This document shows positions 27,346-36,296 of a stretch of DNA of 64,000 nucleotides, piece by piece; positions within the stretch are counted from its first letter, which is position 1, and each line of letters begins with the position of its first letter. This stretch comes from Affinirhizobium straminoryzae. GTDB taxonomy: Bacteria; Pseudomonadota; Alphaproteobacteria; Rhizobiales; Rhizobiaceae. The notes under the pieces are model-generated. The model was not told where the DNA came from. It ran no database searches and saw only the letters and a program-made list of their open reading frames with translations. The DNA lies in contig NZ_VJMG01000038.1 in assembly GCF_007004135.1 (NCBI RefSeq), positions 24,847 through 88,846 of the forward strand. The letters are read 5' to 3'. The translations under genes and the position numbers were made by a program.

Positions 27346-28584
27346 TCACGGCAGCGCCCGCATCTCGCTGTCCGACAGCGGGGCGGGCAGGCCGAGATCG
27401 TCGCAAAGCGCGGGAATCTCCTGCGTGGAAAGCCAGAGCAGGAACTGCCTGTCCACCACCTGCAGGCTGCCGCGGGAGGCATCGTAATCGATGACGAAGG
27501 GGCGGATGCCGCGCTGGTTCTGCAAGGTCGCGGTAGAGACCAGCGTCTGCGCCACATGGATGCGGTCCAGCGTCTTGCGCCGGGGATGCCGTGCCTTGAT
27601 GATGCTGTAGATCTTCTTCAGGCGGATGCCGCGCTCCAGCTGGTCGGCGCCGTGGCAGAGCATGGCGTAGATCAGCCATCGCGGCATGTCGAGATCGCTT
27701 GCCGCGATGGCGCCGGAAAAGCCCTCGACGAAGCCGGTATAGCGCGCCGCCTGTTCGGTAACGATGCGGCGCACCAGTTCGACCACGTCGAGCCCGGCGC
27801 CGACGCCCTGCAGACCATCCTGCCGCTCATGCACCTTCGCGGCCCGGCAGGCACGCCGGCATGCTTCCTGCACCAGATGCACGCTGTCGAAGCAGGCGGC
27901 GAGAAGGCCGGTGCTGAAGGCATCGTCGAAGGCAATGCCCAGCATGCCGGCGCCTGTCGTCATCACCTCGGAAAGGCTCTGGGGCGACCAGTGGTCGGTG
28001 TTGATCGGCTGCACGCGGTCCGCCAGATCGCCGTTCAGCGTGGAAAGCCGGTTCTCGTCGCGCCAGGCGGCGGCGATCACGAAGGAAATCGCGGTCTTCT
28101 CGTGAAAGGTCTTCAGCGAGAAGCTGAACTCGCGCTGCGTGGCTTCCGGCAGGTAATGGAAATCCTCCAGCACGATGTAGCTGGAGAAATTGATGTCTGC
28201 GAGCGCCCGAACGATGTCGTTCGGGTCGGACAGATCAAGCCGTCCGGGCTTCGGCCGGATGGGCAGGGCGGGCTCGTCCTGTCCCCCGTCTTGCGCCTCG
28301 TCCTGGACATGCTTCACGAAAAACACGGCTTCCTTGAGGATCGAGCAGTGCAGATCGGCCAGCGACCAGCGGTTCTGGCAGGAAACGACGATGTGATCCC
28401 TGTCCGCCATGCATTTCTTGCGCAGCGAGGTCTTGCCCTGCCTCGAACTGCCGAATATGATAATATTATCACCTCTCGACATAAGCGTACGAAATGGATG
28501 GTCAACATCCGGCCGCTCGACGTAATTGAGGGGCGGATCCCGGCGAATGCCAAAGACGTCGTCGATTGAATAGATGTTCTTCAT
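27346..28584 (-). CDS. P-loop AAA/STAND-type ATPase of unknown role
   Basis: A 412-residue soluble NTPase. Walker A is GSSRQGKTS (residues 45-53) and Walker B is YIVLEDFHYL (136-145, with E140-D141). A sensor-like stretch SFVIAAAWRDENR follows. The C-terminal 120 residues resemble a winged-helix unit (LERGIRLKKIYSIIKARHPR). The arrangement recalls Orc1/Cdc6-like or MNS/STAND ATPases that act as switches, but I cannot name a family. The start MKNIYSIDDVFGIRRDPPLN is the first ATG. It is followed on the same strand by the J-domain gene. No nuclease or effector domain is visible. Confidence 0.7.
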   Translation of the reverse strand: MKNIYSIDDVFGIRRDPPLNYVERPDVDHPFRTLMSRGDNIIIFGSSRQGKTSLRKKCMADRDHIVVSCQNRWSLADLHCSILKEAVFFVKHVQDEAQDGGQDEPALPIRPKPGRLDLSDPNDIVRALADINFSSYIVLEDFHYLPEATQREFSFSLKTFHEKTAISFVIAAAWRDENRLSTLNGDLADRVQPINTDHWSPQSLSEVMTTGAGMLGIAFDDAFSTGLLAACFDSVHLVQEACRRACRAAKVHERQDGLQGVGAGLDVVELVRRIVTEQAARYTGFVEGFSGAIAASDLDMPRWLIYAMLCHGADQLERGIRLKKIYSIIKARHPRRKTLDRIHVAQTLVSTATLQNQRGIRPFVIDYDASRGSLQVVDRQFLLWLSTQEIPALCDDLGLPAPLSDSEMRALP

Positions 28585-28922
28585 GCGGCGTCACGACGGT
28601 TGCGAATATTGCTTTTTTGCATGTCGCGCCGACAAGGTTCTTGATCTAGGTCGAATGCCGGGCGGTCGTCTGTGCATTAGAAATACGTATCATCATAATC
28701 ATAAATTATAGTCAGATACTGATTTGCGACAGATACTAGTTTTTGGACTCGGCGCAAGGGAAATTGCACTCCCTGGTGGAAAAATGCTGCGCCGCACCCA
28801 CCCGACCCGTTCGATCGGCCCGGTTTACATTCCGTTACTCCCTCCTATCTACCTGACCCTACGACCGTCCGGGGCTGAGGCAGGCCCCGTGTGACGGCCC
28901 TGCCGCATGATCGGAGACAGGT
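28585..28922. other. AT-rich divergent control region between ATPase and phytochrome genes
   Basis: No gene is seen. The part 28670-28745 is AT-rich and holds an 8-base direct repeat CAGATACT at 28713-28720 and 28730-28737 (17-base period). This is a plausible binding site for a regulator of either divergent gene. Confidence 0.4.
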
Positions 28923-31148
28923 GTGAACGAAACGGATCCGGATCTGGAAGCCTGCGCGCGCGAGCCGATCCGCGTGCCGGGCGCCATACAACCGCATGGC
29001 GCCTTGTTCGTGCTGGCCGGCGCACCGCCGGTGGTGGTGCAGGTCAGCGCCAATCTCGCCGATTACCTGCCGGATGGCGTGCGGCAGGACGCGCCGCTTT
29101 TCGGCCCGCTTGCGGACCTGGGCGACAGGCTGGTGCGCTGGCAGGCAAGTGGCGAGCGCTATTTCCAGACGCGGCTGGAAACGGAGGGGCTCATCGCCTC
29201 CGCCCACCGGGCGGGCGACCGCGTGATCGTCGAGGTGGAGCGATTGGGCGGCGAACGGCTGGAAGCGGTGTTCAGCCGCCTGCGAAGCTTTACCGCCCAG
29301 CTGTCGGACGAGCCGGACATTGCCCGGTCTCTGCCGGCCGTCGCCGGCTTCGTGCAGCAGTTGACGGGCTTCGACCGCGTGCTGGTCTACCGGTTCGATG
29401 CGGACTGGAACGGGCAGGTGGTGGCCGAAAGCGGCAATGGCCGGCTGCCTTCCTATCTCGACCTGCGCTTTCCCGCCGCCGATATCCCAGCCCAGGCGCG
29501 CGCGCTCTATGCCACCAATCGTCTGCGCATCATTCCCGATGTCGATTACCGTCCCGTGCCGCTGGTGCCGGTGCCTGACCCGCAGACGGGGGACGCGCTG
29601 GACATGAGCCAGTGCCAGCTGCGCAGCGTCTCGCCGGTGCATCTCGAATACATGCGCAACATGGGAACCGCCGCCTCGATGTCGGTCTCCATCCTGGTCG
29701 ATGGAAGGCTGTGGGGGCTCATCTCCTGCCATAGTGCCGGCCCGCACATGGTATCGCAGGCGCTGCGCGAAATCTGCGATTTTGTGGCTCAGGCGCTTGC
29801 CATGCGCATCGCGGCGCTGGCCCGCGCAGAGGATGCCGCGCGCCGGGTCATGCTGTCTGCGGTCACGAGCCGGCTCCTGTCTGCCATGTCCTCCGCCCCC
29901 GACTGGATGGAGGCGCTGGCGGGTGAAGGCGAGGGGCTGCTTGCCCAGGTCGGGGCGGCGGGTGCGGCGCTCGTCAGCCCGGAGCGGCTGCTGTCGGTGG
30001 GCGAGGTGCCGCCGGAAGCGGCGATCCGCCGGCTGGCGGCCTGGCTGGACGCGCAGCCGCGGCAGGACCTGTTTTCCACCGACCGGCTGACCCGCCTGCT
30101 CGAGCAGGCGCCGGAGCTTGCCGCCGATCTGGCGCCGGAGATGGCGGCGCGGGCAAGCGGCGTTCTGGCCCTGCCGATCTCGCGGCTGCATGCGGGCTGG
30201 CTGATCTGGTTCCGGCCCGAACTGCTGCACACCGTGCGCTGGGGCGGCAATCCGCATGAGAAGGTGCGCGAACAGGGCCGCATCCATCCACGCCAGTCCT
30301 TTTCCGCCTGGCAGGAACTCGTGCGTGCCTGCGCCGAACCCTGGAGTGAAGCGGAACTGGCCGCCGCCCGGGCGCTCGGCTCTGCGATCGTCGGTATCGT
30401 GCTGCGCAAGGCCGAGGAACTGGCGGAACTGTCCGGCGAGCTGACGCGCGCCAACAAGGAGCTGGAGGCCTTTTCCTATTCCGTCTCGCATGACCTGCGG
30501 GCGCCCTTCCGCCACATCGTCGGCTTTGCCGAACTGTTGCGCGAGCGGGAAACCGGGCTGGACGAGAAGTCGCGCCACTATCTGCAGACGATTTCCGATG
30601 CGGCCCTTTCGGCCGGGCGGCTGGTGGATGATCTTCTCAACTTTTCCCAGCTCGGTCGCACCGCCCTCGTTACCCGCCCGGTCGACATGGACAAGCTGGT
30701 GGCCGAGGTCATCACCTCCGTCACCATGGCGATGGGGAACCGTCGCATCGAATGGCGCGTTTCCCCTCTGCCGGTTGGACTGGGCGATGCCACGCTTCTG
30801 CGGCAGGTCTGGTTCAACCTTATCGACAACGCGGTGAAATACACCCGCGACTGCGATCCGGCCCGGATCGTGATTGCAGGAGAAACAAGGAACGACATGG
30901 CACTCTATTCGGTGACCGACAATGGCGTCGGTTTCGACATGGCTTACGTGGGCAAGCTGTTCGGCGTGTTCCAGCGCCTGCAGCGGGCCGAGGATTTCGA
31001 GGGCACGGGCATCGGCCTGGCGCTCGCCCGCCGCATCGTGGAACGCCACAACGGAAGCATTTCGGCGCATGGCGAACTGGGGCAGGGCGCCTCGTTCACC
31101 TTCGCCCTGCCGATGACCACAGAACGGAAAGGTCGAGCCCTTGCCTGA
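28923..31148 (+). CDS. bphP: Bacteriophytochrome sensor histidine kinase
   Basis: A 741-residue red/far-red photoreceptor starting at GTG 28923 behind GGAGACA. The PAS domain has the biliverdin-attachment cysteine C11 ahead of EPIRVPGAIQPHG. The GAF domain has FPAADIPAQARALYATNRLR (PASDIP-type motif) and RSVSPVHLEYMRNMG with the chromophore histidine. The PHY domain has the tongue motif PRQSF. The HisKA domain carries phospho-acceptor H523 in SVSHDLRAPFRHIVGF, and HATPase ends with GTGIGLALARRIVERHNG. It is an atypical-to-canonical Cph1-like layout without fused receiver. The next gene overlaps its end by 8 bases and is the likely partner. Confidence 0.95.
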   Translation: MNETDPDLEACAREPIRVPGAIQPHGALFVLAGAPPVVVQVSANLADYLPDGVRQDAPLFGPLADLGDRLVRWQASGERYFQTRLETEGLIASAHRAGDRVIVEVERLGGERLEAVFSRLRSFTAQLSDEPDIARSLPAVAGFVQQLTGFDRVLVYRFDADWNGQVVAESGNGRLPSYLDLRFPAADIPAQARALYATNRLRIIPDVDYRPVPLVPVPDPQTGDALDMSQCQLRSVSPVHLEYMRNMGTAASMSVSILVDGRLWGLISCHSAGPHMVSQALREICDFVAQALAMRIAALARAEDAARRVMLSAVTSRLLSAMSSAPDWMEALAGEGEGLLAQVGAAGAALVSPERLLSVGEVPPEAAIRRLAAWLDAQPRQDLFSTDRLTRLLEQAPELAADLAPEMAARASGVLALPISRLHAGWLIWFRPELLHTVRWGGNPHEKVREQGRIHPRQSFSAWQELVRACAEPWSEAELAAARALGSAIVGIVLRKAEELAELSGELTRANKELEAFSYSVSHDLRAPFRHIVGFAELLRERETGLDEKSRHYLQTISDAALSAGRLVDDLLNFSQLGRTALVTRPVDMDKLVAEVITSVTMAMGNRRIEWRVSPLPVGLGDATLLRQVWFNLIDNAVKYTRDCDPARIVIAGETRNDMALYSVTDNGVGFDMAYVGKLFGVFQRLQRAEDFEGTGIGLALARRIVERHNGSISAHGELGQGASFTFALPMTTERKGRALA

Positions 31149-31599
31149 ATTGCGCCCCATCCTTCTGGTCGAGGACAGCCCCCGCGACCTAGAGCTGACG
31201 CTTGCCGCGCTGGAAAAGTGCCAGCTGGCCAACGAGATCGTGATCGCGCGTGATGGCGCCGAGGCCATGGACTATCTGACCCGCCGCGGTAGTTACCACA
31301 ACCGGCCGCAGGGCGATCCGACCGTCGTGCTGCTGGATCTGAAACTGCCCAAGATGGATGGGCTCGATGTGCTGGAGCGGGTCAAGACAAGCGACACGCT
31401 GCGCCACATTCCCATCGTCATGCTCACCTCGTCGCGCGAGGAGCAGGATCTGGTCAGAAGTTACGAACTGGGTGTCAATGCCTTCGTGGTGAAGCCGGTG
31501 GATTTTTCGCAGTTCTTCAAGGCCATTCAGGACCTTGGCGTGTTCTGGGCCCTGCTCAACGAGCCGCCGCCGGGATATCAGCATCATGCACGGATTTGA
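31141..31599 (+). CDS. Single-domain response regulator of the phytochrome kinase
   Basis: A 152-residue Rcp1-like receiver. Phospho-acceptor D66 is in VVLLDLKLPKMDG, with acidic residues in VEDS and lysine in FVVKPVDF. No output domain follows, so it relays phosphate or binds a partner. The start is a TTG at 31141, inside the end of bphP, giving an 8-base overlap and probable translational coupling; no ATG fits. Its end overlaps the next gene by 14 bases. It should accept phosphate from BphP H523. Confidence 0.9.
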   Translation: MPELRPILLVEDSPRDLELTLAALEKCQLANEIVIARDGAEAMDYLTRRGSYHNRPQGDPTVVLLDLKLPKMDGLDVLERVKTSDTLRHIPIVMLTSSREEQDLVRSYELGVNAFVVKPVDFSQFFKAIQDLGVFWALLNEPPPGYQHHARI

Positions 31600-32656
31600 C
31601 CTCAACGCGCCGGCCCGCATCCTCATTCTGGAAGACAGCGCGCTCGATGCGGAACTGATCATGCAGCAGCTGAAGACGCTGTCGCCGCCGCCTGCCATCC
31701 GCTGTGCCTCCAATCGTGCCGGCTTCATGGAGGCGCTTGAAGGCGGCGGGACGGACGTGATCCTGGCCGATTTCTCGCTGCCCGATTTCGACGGCATGAC
31801 GGCGCTGGAGCTTGCCCGCCAGCGGCTGCCGGAAACGCCCTTCATATTCGTGTCCGGCGTGCTCGGCGAGGAGGCTGCGATCGAAAGCTTTCGCCACGGC
31901 GCCACCGATTACGTGCTGAAACAGCGCCTGATCCGCCTGCCGGCCGCGGTGGAGCGGGCGCTTGCGGAGGCGCGCGAAAAGGCCGAGCGCCGGCGTGGAG
32001 AGCAGCATCGCGAGCTTCTCGTGCGCGAGCTCAGCCACCGGGTGAAGAATACGATGGCCATGGTGATGTCGATCGTGCGACGCACCGCCGGCAGCGCCGA
32101 CACCGTGGAGTCGTATATCGAGACGCTGATGGGGCGCCTGCGCGCCATGGCCGATGCGCATGCGCTGCTGTTCGAGACGAACTGGAACGAGGCCGGCCTC
32201 AGGGATGTGATCGAACGCGCCTTTGCCGCCCATCCCGGCTGTCTGGACCGGGTGACCATCGTGCCCGGCCCGCAAACGCCGCTCGATCCGCGCGCGGCAC
32301 TGTCGCTGTCCATGGTGCTGAACGAGCTTGCGACCAATGCGCTGCGCCACGGGGCGCTGAGTGACGACAGGGGCGAGATCGAAGTGGCCTGGCAGCGCGA
32401 GACGGACGGGGGCGGCCGGCCCCGTCTGGTGCTCACCTGGCGCGAACGCGGCGGGCCCGCGGTCTCGGCGCCGGTCGCCGAGCGCTTCGGCACCACGCTC
32501 ATCCGCCGCACCATCGCCTATGAACTGATGGGCAGCGCGACGCTGGATTTTGCCGAGGACGGGCTTGCCTGCACCATCCGCTTCCCCCTGCAGTCGGCGA
32601 GCGCCGAGGCGCTCGGCCCCTCCGCCGCAGACCTGTCCGGCACCCGAAGGGGCTGA
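31586..32656 (+). CDS. Receiver-HWE/HisKA_2 histidine kinase
   Basis: A 356-residue hybrid. Residues 10-130 are a receiver with phospho-acceptor D62 (VILADFSLPDFDG). Next comes a kinase core of the HWE/HisKA_2 group with the histidine in LSHRVKNTMAMVMSIVRRT and the N-box VLNELATNALRHGAL. No sensor or membrane segment is present, so input comes through the receiver. The ATG at 31586 overlaps the preceding regulator by 14 bases. In this operon it likely carries the light signal onward, as HWE kinases do in rhizobial stress and light circuits. Confidence 0.9.
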   Translation: MHGFDLNAPARILILEDSALDAELIMQQLKTLSPPPAIRCASNRAGFMEALEGGGTDVILADFSLPDFDGMTALELARQRLPETPFIFVSGVLGEEAAIESFRHGATDYVLKQRLIRLPAAVERALAEAREKAERRRGEQHRELLVRELSHRVKNTMAMVMSIVRRTAGSADTVESYIETLMGRLRAMADAHALLFETNWNEAGLRDVIERAFAAHPGCLDRVTIVPGPQTPLDPRAALSLSMVLNELATNALRHGALSDDRGEIEVAWQRETDGGGRPRLVLTWRERGGPAVSAPVAERFGTTLIRRTIAYELMGSATLDFAEDGLACTIRFPLQSASAEALGPSAADLSGTRRG

Positions 32657-33248
32657 TCCTTCCGGTGCCTCCCGCCCCTTGCCGCCCCTCGCTGCAGGCC
32701 GATCTGTCGAGGGGGAGGCGCGCGGTGCTGTCATCATGCGGTGAGCCCTCTCTGCCAGTTTGAGGACAGCATGTCGAAGGCGTGCCGTCGTCGATGACGT
32801 CGGCCGGCGCCTGCCCCGGGCGGCTTTGGAAAGTCAGGGTTCACATTGTACAAATCGGCGTAATTTCCTCCTAGAGCCGAGCCTGTGTCATGCCCTAGGG
32901 TCCGGATCCAATCAGCCTGTGTGTTCTGCACGGCGTAATTTCAGTGTCTGGGCCGAAGCGAAGGTGCCGATCATGATCGAACCCTTCCGACGCCTTCAGG
33001 CACCGCAAGACGCCGCGTTCGAAGGATTGGCCGGATCTGGCGGCCCGATCGCGAACACGCGAACGCCCCGACTGATGGGCTTTTGACACCGGAGTGCTCT
33101 TGGCAAAAAGGAAACCTCTGAAACACTCCATCCCGTTGTTTTCACGCAATTATCGACGCGAAGCCACAGCCCGGTCTCGCGGAAATTGCCCAAGAATGCC
33201 GACTGACGTTTTGCTCGAAGGCTTCCCCTTGCCTGAGGATCGTTACCG
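32657..33248. other. Intergenic region with a 12-base direct repeat
   Basis: About 590 bases with no gene I can support; short frames on both strands lack codon bias or ribosome sites. CGGCGTAATTTC occurs at 32856-32867 and 32931-32942, 75 bases apart, and the shorter AGCCTGTGT is also repeated inside. This may be a tandem duplication or the scar of a small element. Confidence 0.4.
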
Positions 33249-35081
33249 ATGAACCATTGCCCGCGCGCCCCGATCATGCTGTCCGACCGGTTTTGCCTGT
33301 CGATCAGCGAGCGCACGCTCTATCGCGATGGCGAGCCGGTGCGCATCGGGGCGCGCGCGCTCGAAATCCTGCTGGTGCTGGCGGAACAGCCCGGCGCGCT
33401 GGTGTCCAAGAACGAACTGCTGTCGCGCGTATGGCCGCAGCAGTTCGTCGACGAGACGGCGCTCCGGGTCCATCTGTCCATGCTGCGCCGGCTGCTCGCC
33501 TCGGATGGTGACGAGCGCAGGCGCATCGTCAACGAGAATGGTCGCGGTTATCGTCTCGTGCTGCCGACGGGCGAGCCGGAGGTATCGGCGCCGACGCAGC
33601 GCGGCATCATCCGCAGTACGCTGCCCGTTGCCATTGCCTCCATGCTGGGACGCGACGAGATGGTGGCGCGCGCCGCCGAGCTGATGGCGACGCGCCGCCT
33701 GCTCAGTCTTTGCGGGCCCGGCGGCGTGGGCAAGACGACGCTGGCGCTCGCCGTTGCCACCGCCTTCAGTGCCGCCCATGCGATGCCCGCCCTGTTTGTC
33801 GATCTTTCCGCCCTTGGCGGCGATCCGGCCAGCCTTTATGCAGCGCTTGCCCGGCAGGTTCTGCCGGGCGGCGAGCCGGTTGACGGCTGGGCGGTGTACA
33901 GGCTGCATGAGGCCGTGACGGCGCCGCTCAGGGCCGCGCCGCTGCTGATCGTTCTCGACAATTGCGAACATGTCATCGACGCGGCGGCGGCCTTTGCCGA
34001 GGGGCTTCTCGCCACGCTTCCGCATCTCGTCATCCTGGCGACCAGCCGTGAGCCCCTGCGGGCCGCGGGCGAATGGGTGCTGCAGGTGCCGCCGCTCGGG
34101 CTGCCGCCCGAAGGGGCGCCGTCTGCGCCCGTGCAATTGCGCCAGTCGCCGGCGATCCGCCTGTTCATCGAGCGCGCGCAGGCTGTCCGCCCGGATTTCA
34201 ACCCGGCAACGGCCGATCTCGCCGCCATCGGCCGCCTTTGCCACCAGCTCGACGGTCTGCCGCTGGCGATCGAGATGGCCGCCGCGCGGCTTGCGACCAG
34301 CAACCTCGCCGAACTCACCGGTCTCCTGCAGGGCGGCCTTTCCACGCTGACCCATGCGCGGCGTACCGCACCCGAGCGTCACCGCAGCCTGGCGGCGCTG
34401 GCGGAATGGAGCCTGGATCTTCTGTCGGCGGCAGAGCGGGACGTGTTCGAGCGGCTCTGCGTGTTCTGTGGCCCCTTCTCGCTCAAGGATGCGCTTGGCG
34501 TGCTCGAAGACGCCAGGGATGACGTCACACCGCTGATGGATGCGATTGCCGCGCTGGTGGCGAGATCGCTCGTGGTCGCGCAGCAGGCGGGTGGCGAAAC
34601 GCGCTACCGGATCCTGAAGACACTGCGCGGCCCAGGCCTTGCGCGCCTTGCCAACCGGTCCGCCGGGCGGGCCGCCATGCGGCAGGTGTGCCGCGCCCAT
34701 GCCCGCCATGTGTTGACGGAGGCCCGTCGCGGCACGGCGCAGGCCCGCAGCATCGGCATGTTCGAGCCGGTTCCGGCGCTGCTGGAGGAGATGCGCGCCG
34801 CCCTTGCCTGGGCCTCCGGCCCGGAGGGCGACAGTGCGCTGGCCGCCGCGCTGGTCGTCAGTTCCTCGCGGCTGCTGCGCGAACTGTCGATGCCTTTTGC
34901 CTGCCTCGACCTGCGGGGAACGAAGCTTGCCTGCCTCAGCCGGTCTGTCGGCGTCACCGGGCCCCCGCCGCGGCTTGTCGAGACGCGACGGCCCCCGCCG
35001 CCCGGACCGTTTCCCGGTCGCCCCCGCGGTGATCCTCCCCGGCTGTTCGAGCCACGGCTGATCCTTGCCGATCTCGGCTGA
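33249..35081 (+). CDS. Winged-helix/STAND ATPase transcriptional regulator, C-terminally truncated
   Basis: A 610-residue regulator. Residues 10-105 are an OmpR-type winged-helix DNA-binding domain (RIGARALEILLVLAEQPGAL to NENGRGYRLV). An NB-ARC-like ATPase follows, with Walker A CGPGGVGKTTLALAV, Walker B LLIVLDNCEHV and the sensor ILATSREPL. The GLPLAIEMAAARLA motif comes next. Relatives usually continue for several hundred residues with TPR-like helices. Here the family-like sequence stops near residue 555 (SSSRLLRELSMPF) and the last 55 residues are Pro/Arg-rich and non-family. A deletion or frameshift seems likely, so the gene may be defective or constitutive. Confidence 0.75.
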   Translation: MNHCPRAPIMLSDRFCLSISERTLYRDGEPVRIGARALEILLVLAEQPGALVSKNELLSRVWPQQFVDETALRVHLSMLRRLLASDGDERRRIVNENGRGYRLVLPTGEPEVSAPTQRGIIRSTLPVAIASMLGRDEMVARAAELMATRRLLSLCGPGGVGKTTLALAVATAFSAAHAMPALFVDLSALGGDPASLYAALARQVLPGGEPVDGWAVYRLHEAVTAPLRAAPLLIVLDNCEHVIDAAAAFAEGLLATLPHLVILATSREPLRAAGEWVLQVPPLGLPPEGAPSAPVQLRQSPAIRLFIERAQAVRPDFNPATADLAAIGRLCHQLDGLPLAIEMAAARLATSNLAELTGLLQGGLSTLTHARRTAPERHRSLAALAEWSLDLLSAAERDVFERLCVFCGPFSLKDALGVLEDARDDVTPLMDAIAALVARSLVVAQQAGGETRYRILKTLRGPGLARLANRSAGRAAMRQVCRAHARHVLTEARRGTAQARSIGMFEPVPALLEEMRAALAWASGPEGDSALAAALVVSSSRLLRELSMPFACLDLRGTKLACLSRSVGVTGPPPRLVETRRPPPPGPFPGRPRGDPPRLFEPRLILADLG

Positions 35082-35269
35082 TGGCCCGCCTTTCCGGTGG
35101 CTGCAGTGCCTCAGCCGATATCGTGACCGGCGGTGGCGCGTGCGCCCCTATGCGCAACGGCAGATATGTGCAAGACTGCATGTGCCGCCTTTGCGAGAAG
35201 GGTGGTCGCGGACGTGAAGACCGCGCATGCAAGAGCCGGGAGAGGGCCGGTCGAGAGCTGGAGAGCGGG

Positions 35270-36160
35270 ATGCTCAAGCAGGTCGCCAGACGGGATTCTC
35301 TGGGGTGCGCCGCCAAGTCCCTGGCAAAGGATCAGGAGCTGTCGCATGGCGGCATCACGCTCTATCGCAAGGGCGTCGTTTCCGACGCCGTCTCGGAAGT
35401 GATCCTGCCGGCCAATGATCGCGGCTTTCTGGTGGGCGTCTCGATGTCTGACGGGCACGAGCGACGCATCTTTCACGGCAGGAGCCGCCACGACTACCGG
35501 TTCGCCGCCGGCGGCGTCTATCTGCGCAATTTCGCCGAGGATTACCGGGCGGAGATTGTCGGCTCCTTCGATTTCATGCTGTTCGAACTGAGTGCGCTTT
35601 TCCTGCGGCAGGTGGCGGAGGAAACCCGCATGCGTCCGGTGGAGGGCCTGTCGGAGCGGGCCGCAGAGGATGATCCGGTGCTCTCCAATCTGGTGCGGGC
35701 GCTCGCCCCCTCGCTGGAGCGGCCGGGCGAGGCGCACGGTCTTTTCATCGATCAGCTGTCGCTGGCGATCGCCACCCATCTTCTGCACCGCTATGGCGGC
35801 GGGCAGGAGGCACCGGCAACCGTGTCCGCGCTGCTGCCGTACCGGCTGGAAATGCGCGCCAAGGATTTCATCGACGCCAATCTCGACCGGGATGTCTCGA
35901 TCGGCGAGGTGGCGGAAAGCTGCTCGATGTCGCGCGGCTATTTCATTCGCGCCTTCCGCGAAACGACCGGAACCACGCCCTATCGCTGGCTTCTCGGCCG
36001 GCGGGTGGAGCGCGCGCGCCAGCTGGTGGAGGAAACCGACCTGCCGCTGGCGGAAATCGCGACCGCCTGCGGCTTTGCCGACCAGTCGCATCTGAGCCGC
36101 CATTTCACCCAGCTGCTCGGCCAGACGCCGGGGCGCCTGCGCCGCACCGGCCGCAGCTGA
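35270..36160 (+). CDS. AraC-family transcriptional regulator
   Basis: A 296-residue activator. The N-terminal sensory part (VSEVILPANDRGFLVGVSMS, FHGRSRHDYRFAAGGVYLRN) is of the AraC-binding-like type. The C-terminal double HTH is strong: DVSIGEVAESCSMSRGYFIR and LPLAEIATACGFADQSHLSR, then HFTQLLGQTPGRLRR. I chose the ATG at 35270 (MLKQVARRDS) because upstream in-frame residues are Cys/Arg-rich and not family-like; only a weak GGAG-type site precedes it. Target unknown. It is the first of three AraC genes in 2.6 kb. Confidence 0.85.
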   Translation: MLKQVARRDSLGCAAKSLAKDQELSHGGITLYRKGVVSDAVSEVILPANDRGFLVGVSMSDGHERRIFHGRSRHDYRFAAGGVYLRNFAEDYRAEIVGSFDFMLFELSALFLRQVAEETRMRPVEGLSERAAEDDPVLSNLVRALAPSLERPGEAHGLFIDQLSLAIATHLLHRYGGGQEAPATVSALLPYRLEMRAKDFIDANLDRDVSIGEVAESCSMSRGYFIRAFRETTGTTPYRWLLGRRVERARQLVEETDLPLAEIATACGFADQSHLSRHFTQLLGQTPGRLRRTGRS

Positions 36161-36193
36161 GACGGCCTTCCCGCGTCCCGGCTGCGGGTGTCG

Positions 36194-36229
36194 CTTTACC
36201 GGGCTTTACGAAACTTTACGGGGCTTAAC
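36194..36229 (+). repeat. Four tandem 10-base iterons upstream of the short AraC gene
   Basis: CTTTAC occurs at 36194, 36204 and 36214, and CTTAAC at 36224, each followed by four less-conserved bases. The period is exactly 10 bases, one helical turn, about 68 bases before the downstream start. OmpR-type winged-helix proteins bind such in-phase direct repeats. Confidence 0.65.
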
Positions 36230-36296
36230 TGGCTGATTTCCAGTCGGATTCTTAACATCCGGCAATTCCCTTCATGCGTCCCGCGAGGAATTGCCC

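Noticed and set aside
28845..31268. Open frame of about 800 codons antisense to bphP
   Set aside because: Every recognisable motif (PAS, GAF, PHY, HisKA, HATPase) is on the plus strand; the minus product has no signal, domain or ribosome site.
32734..33086. Short open frames on both strands in the gap before the STAND regulator
   Set aside because: Neither shows a ribosome site or family resemblance; repeated sequence inside suggests non-coding DNA.
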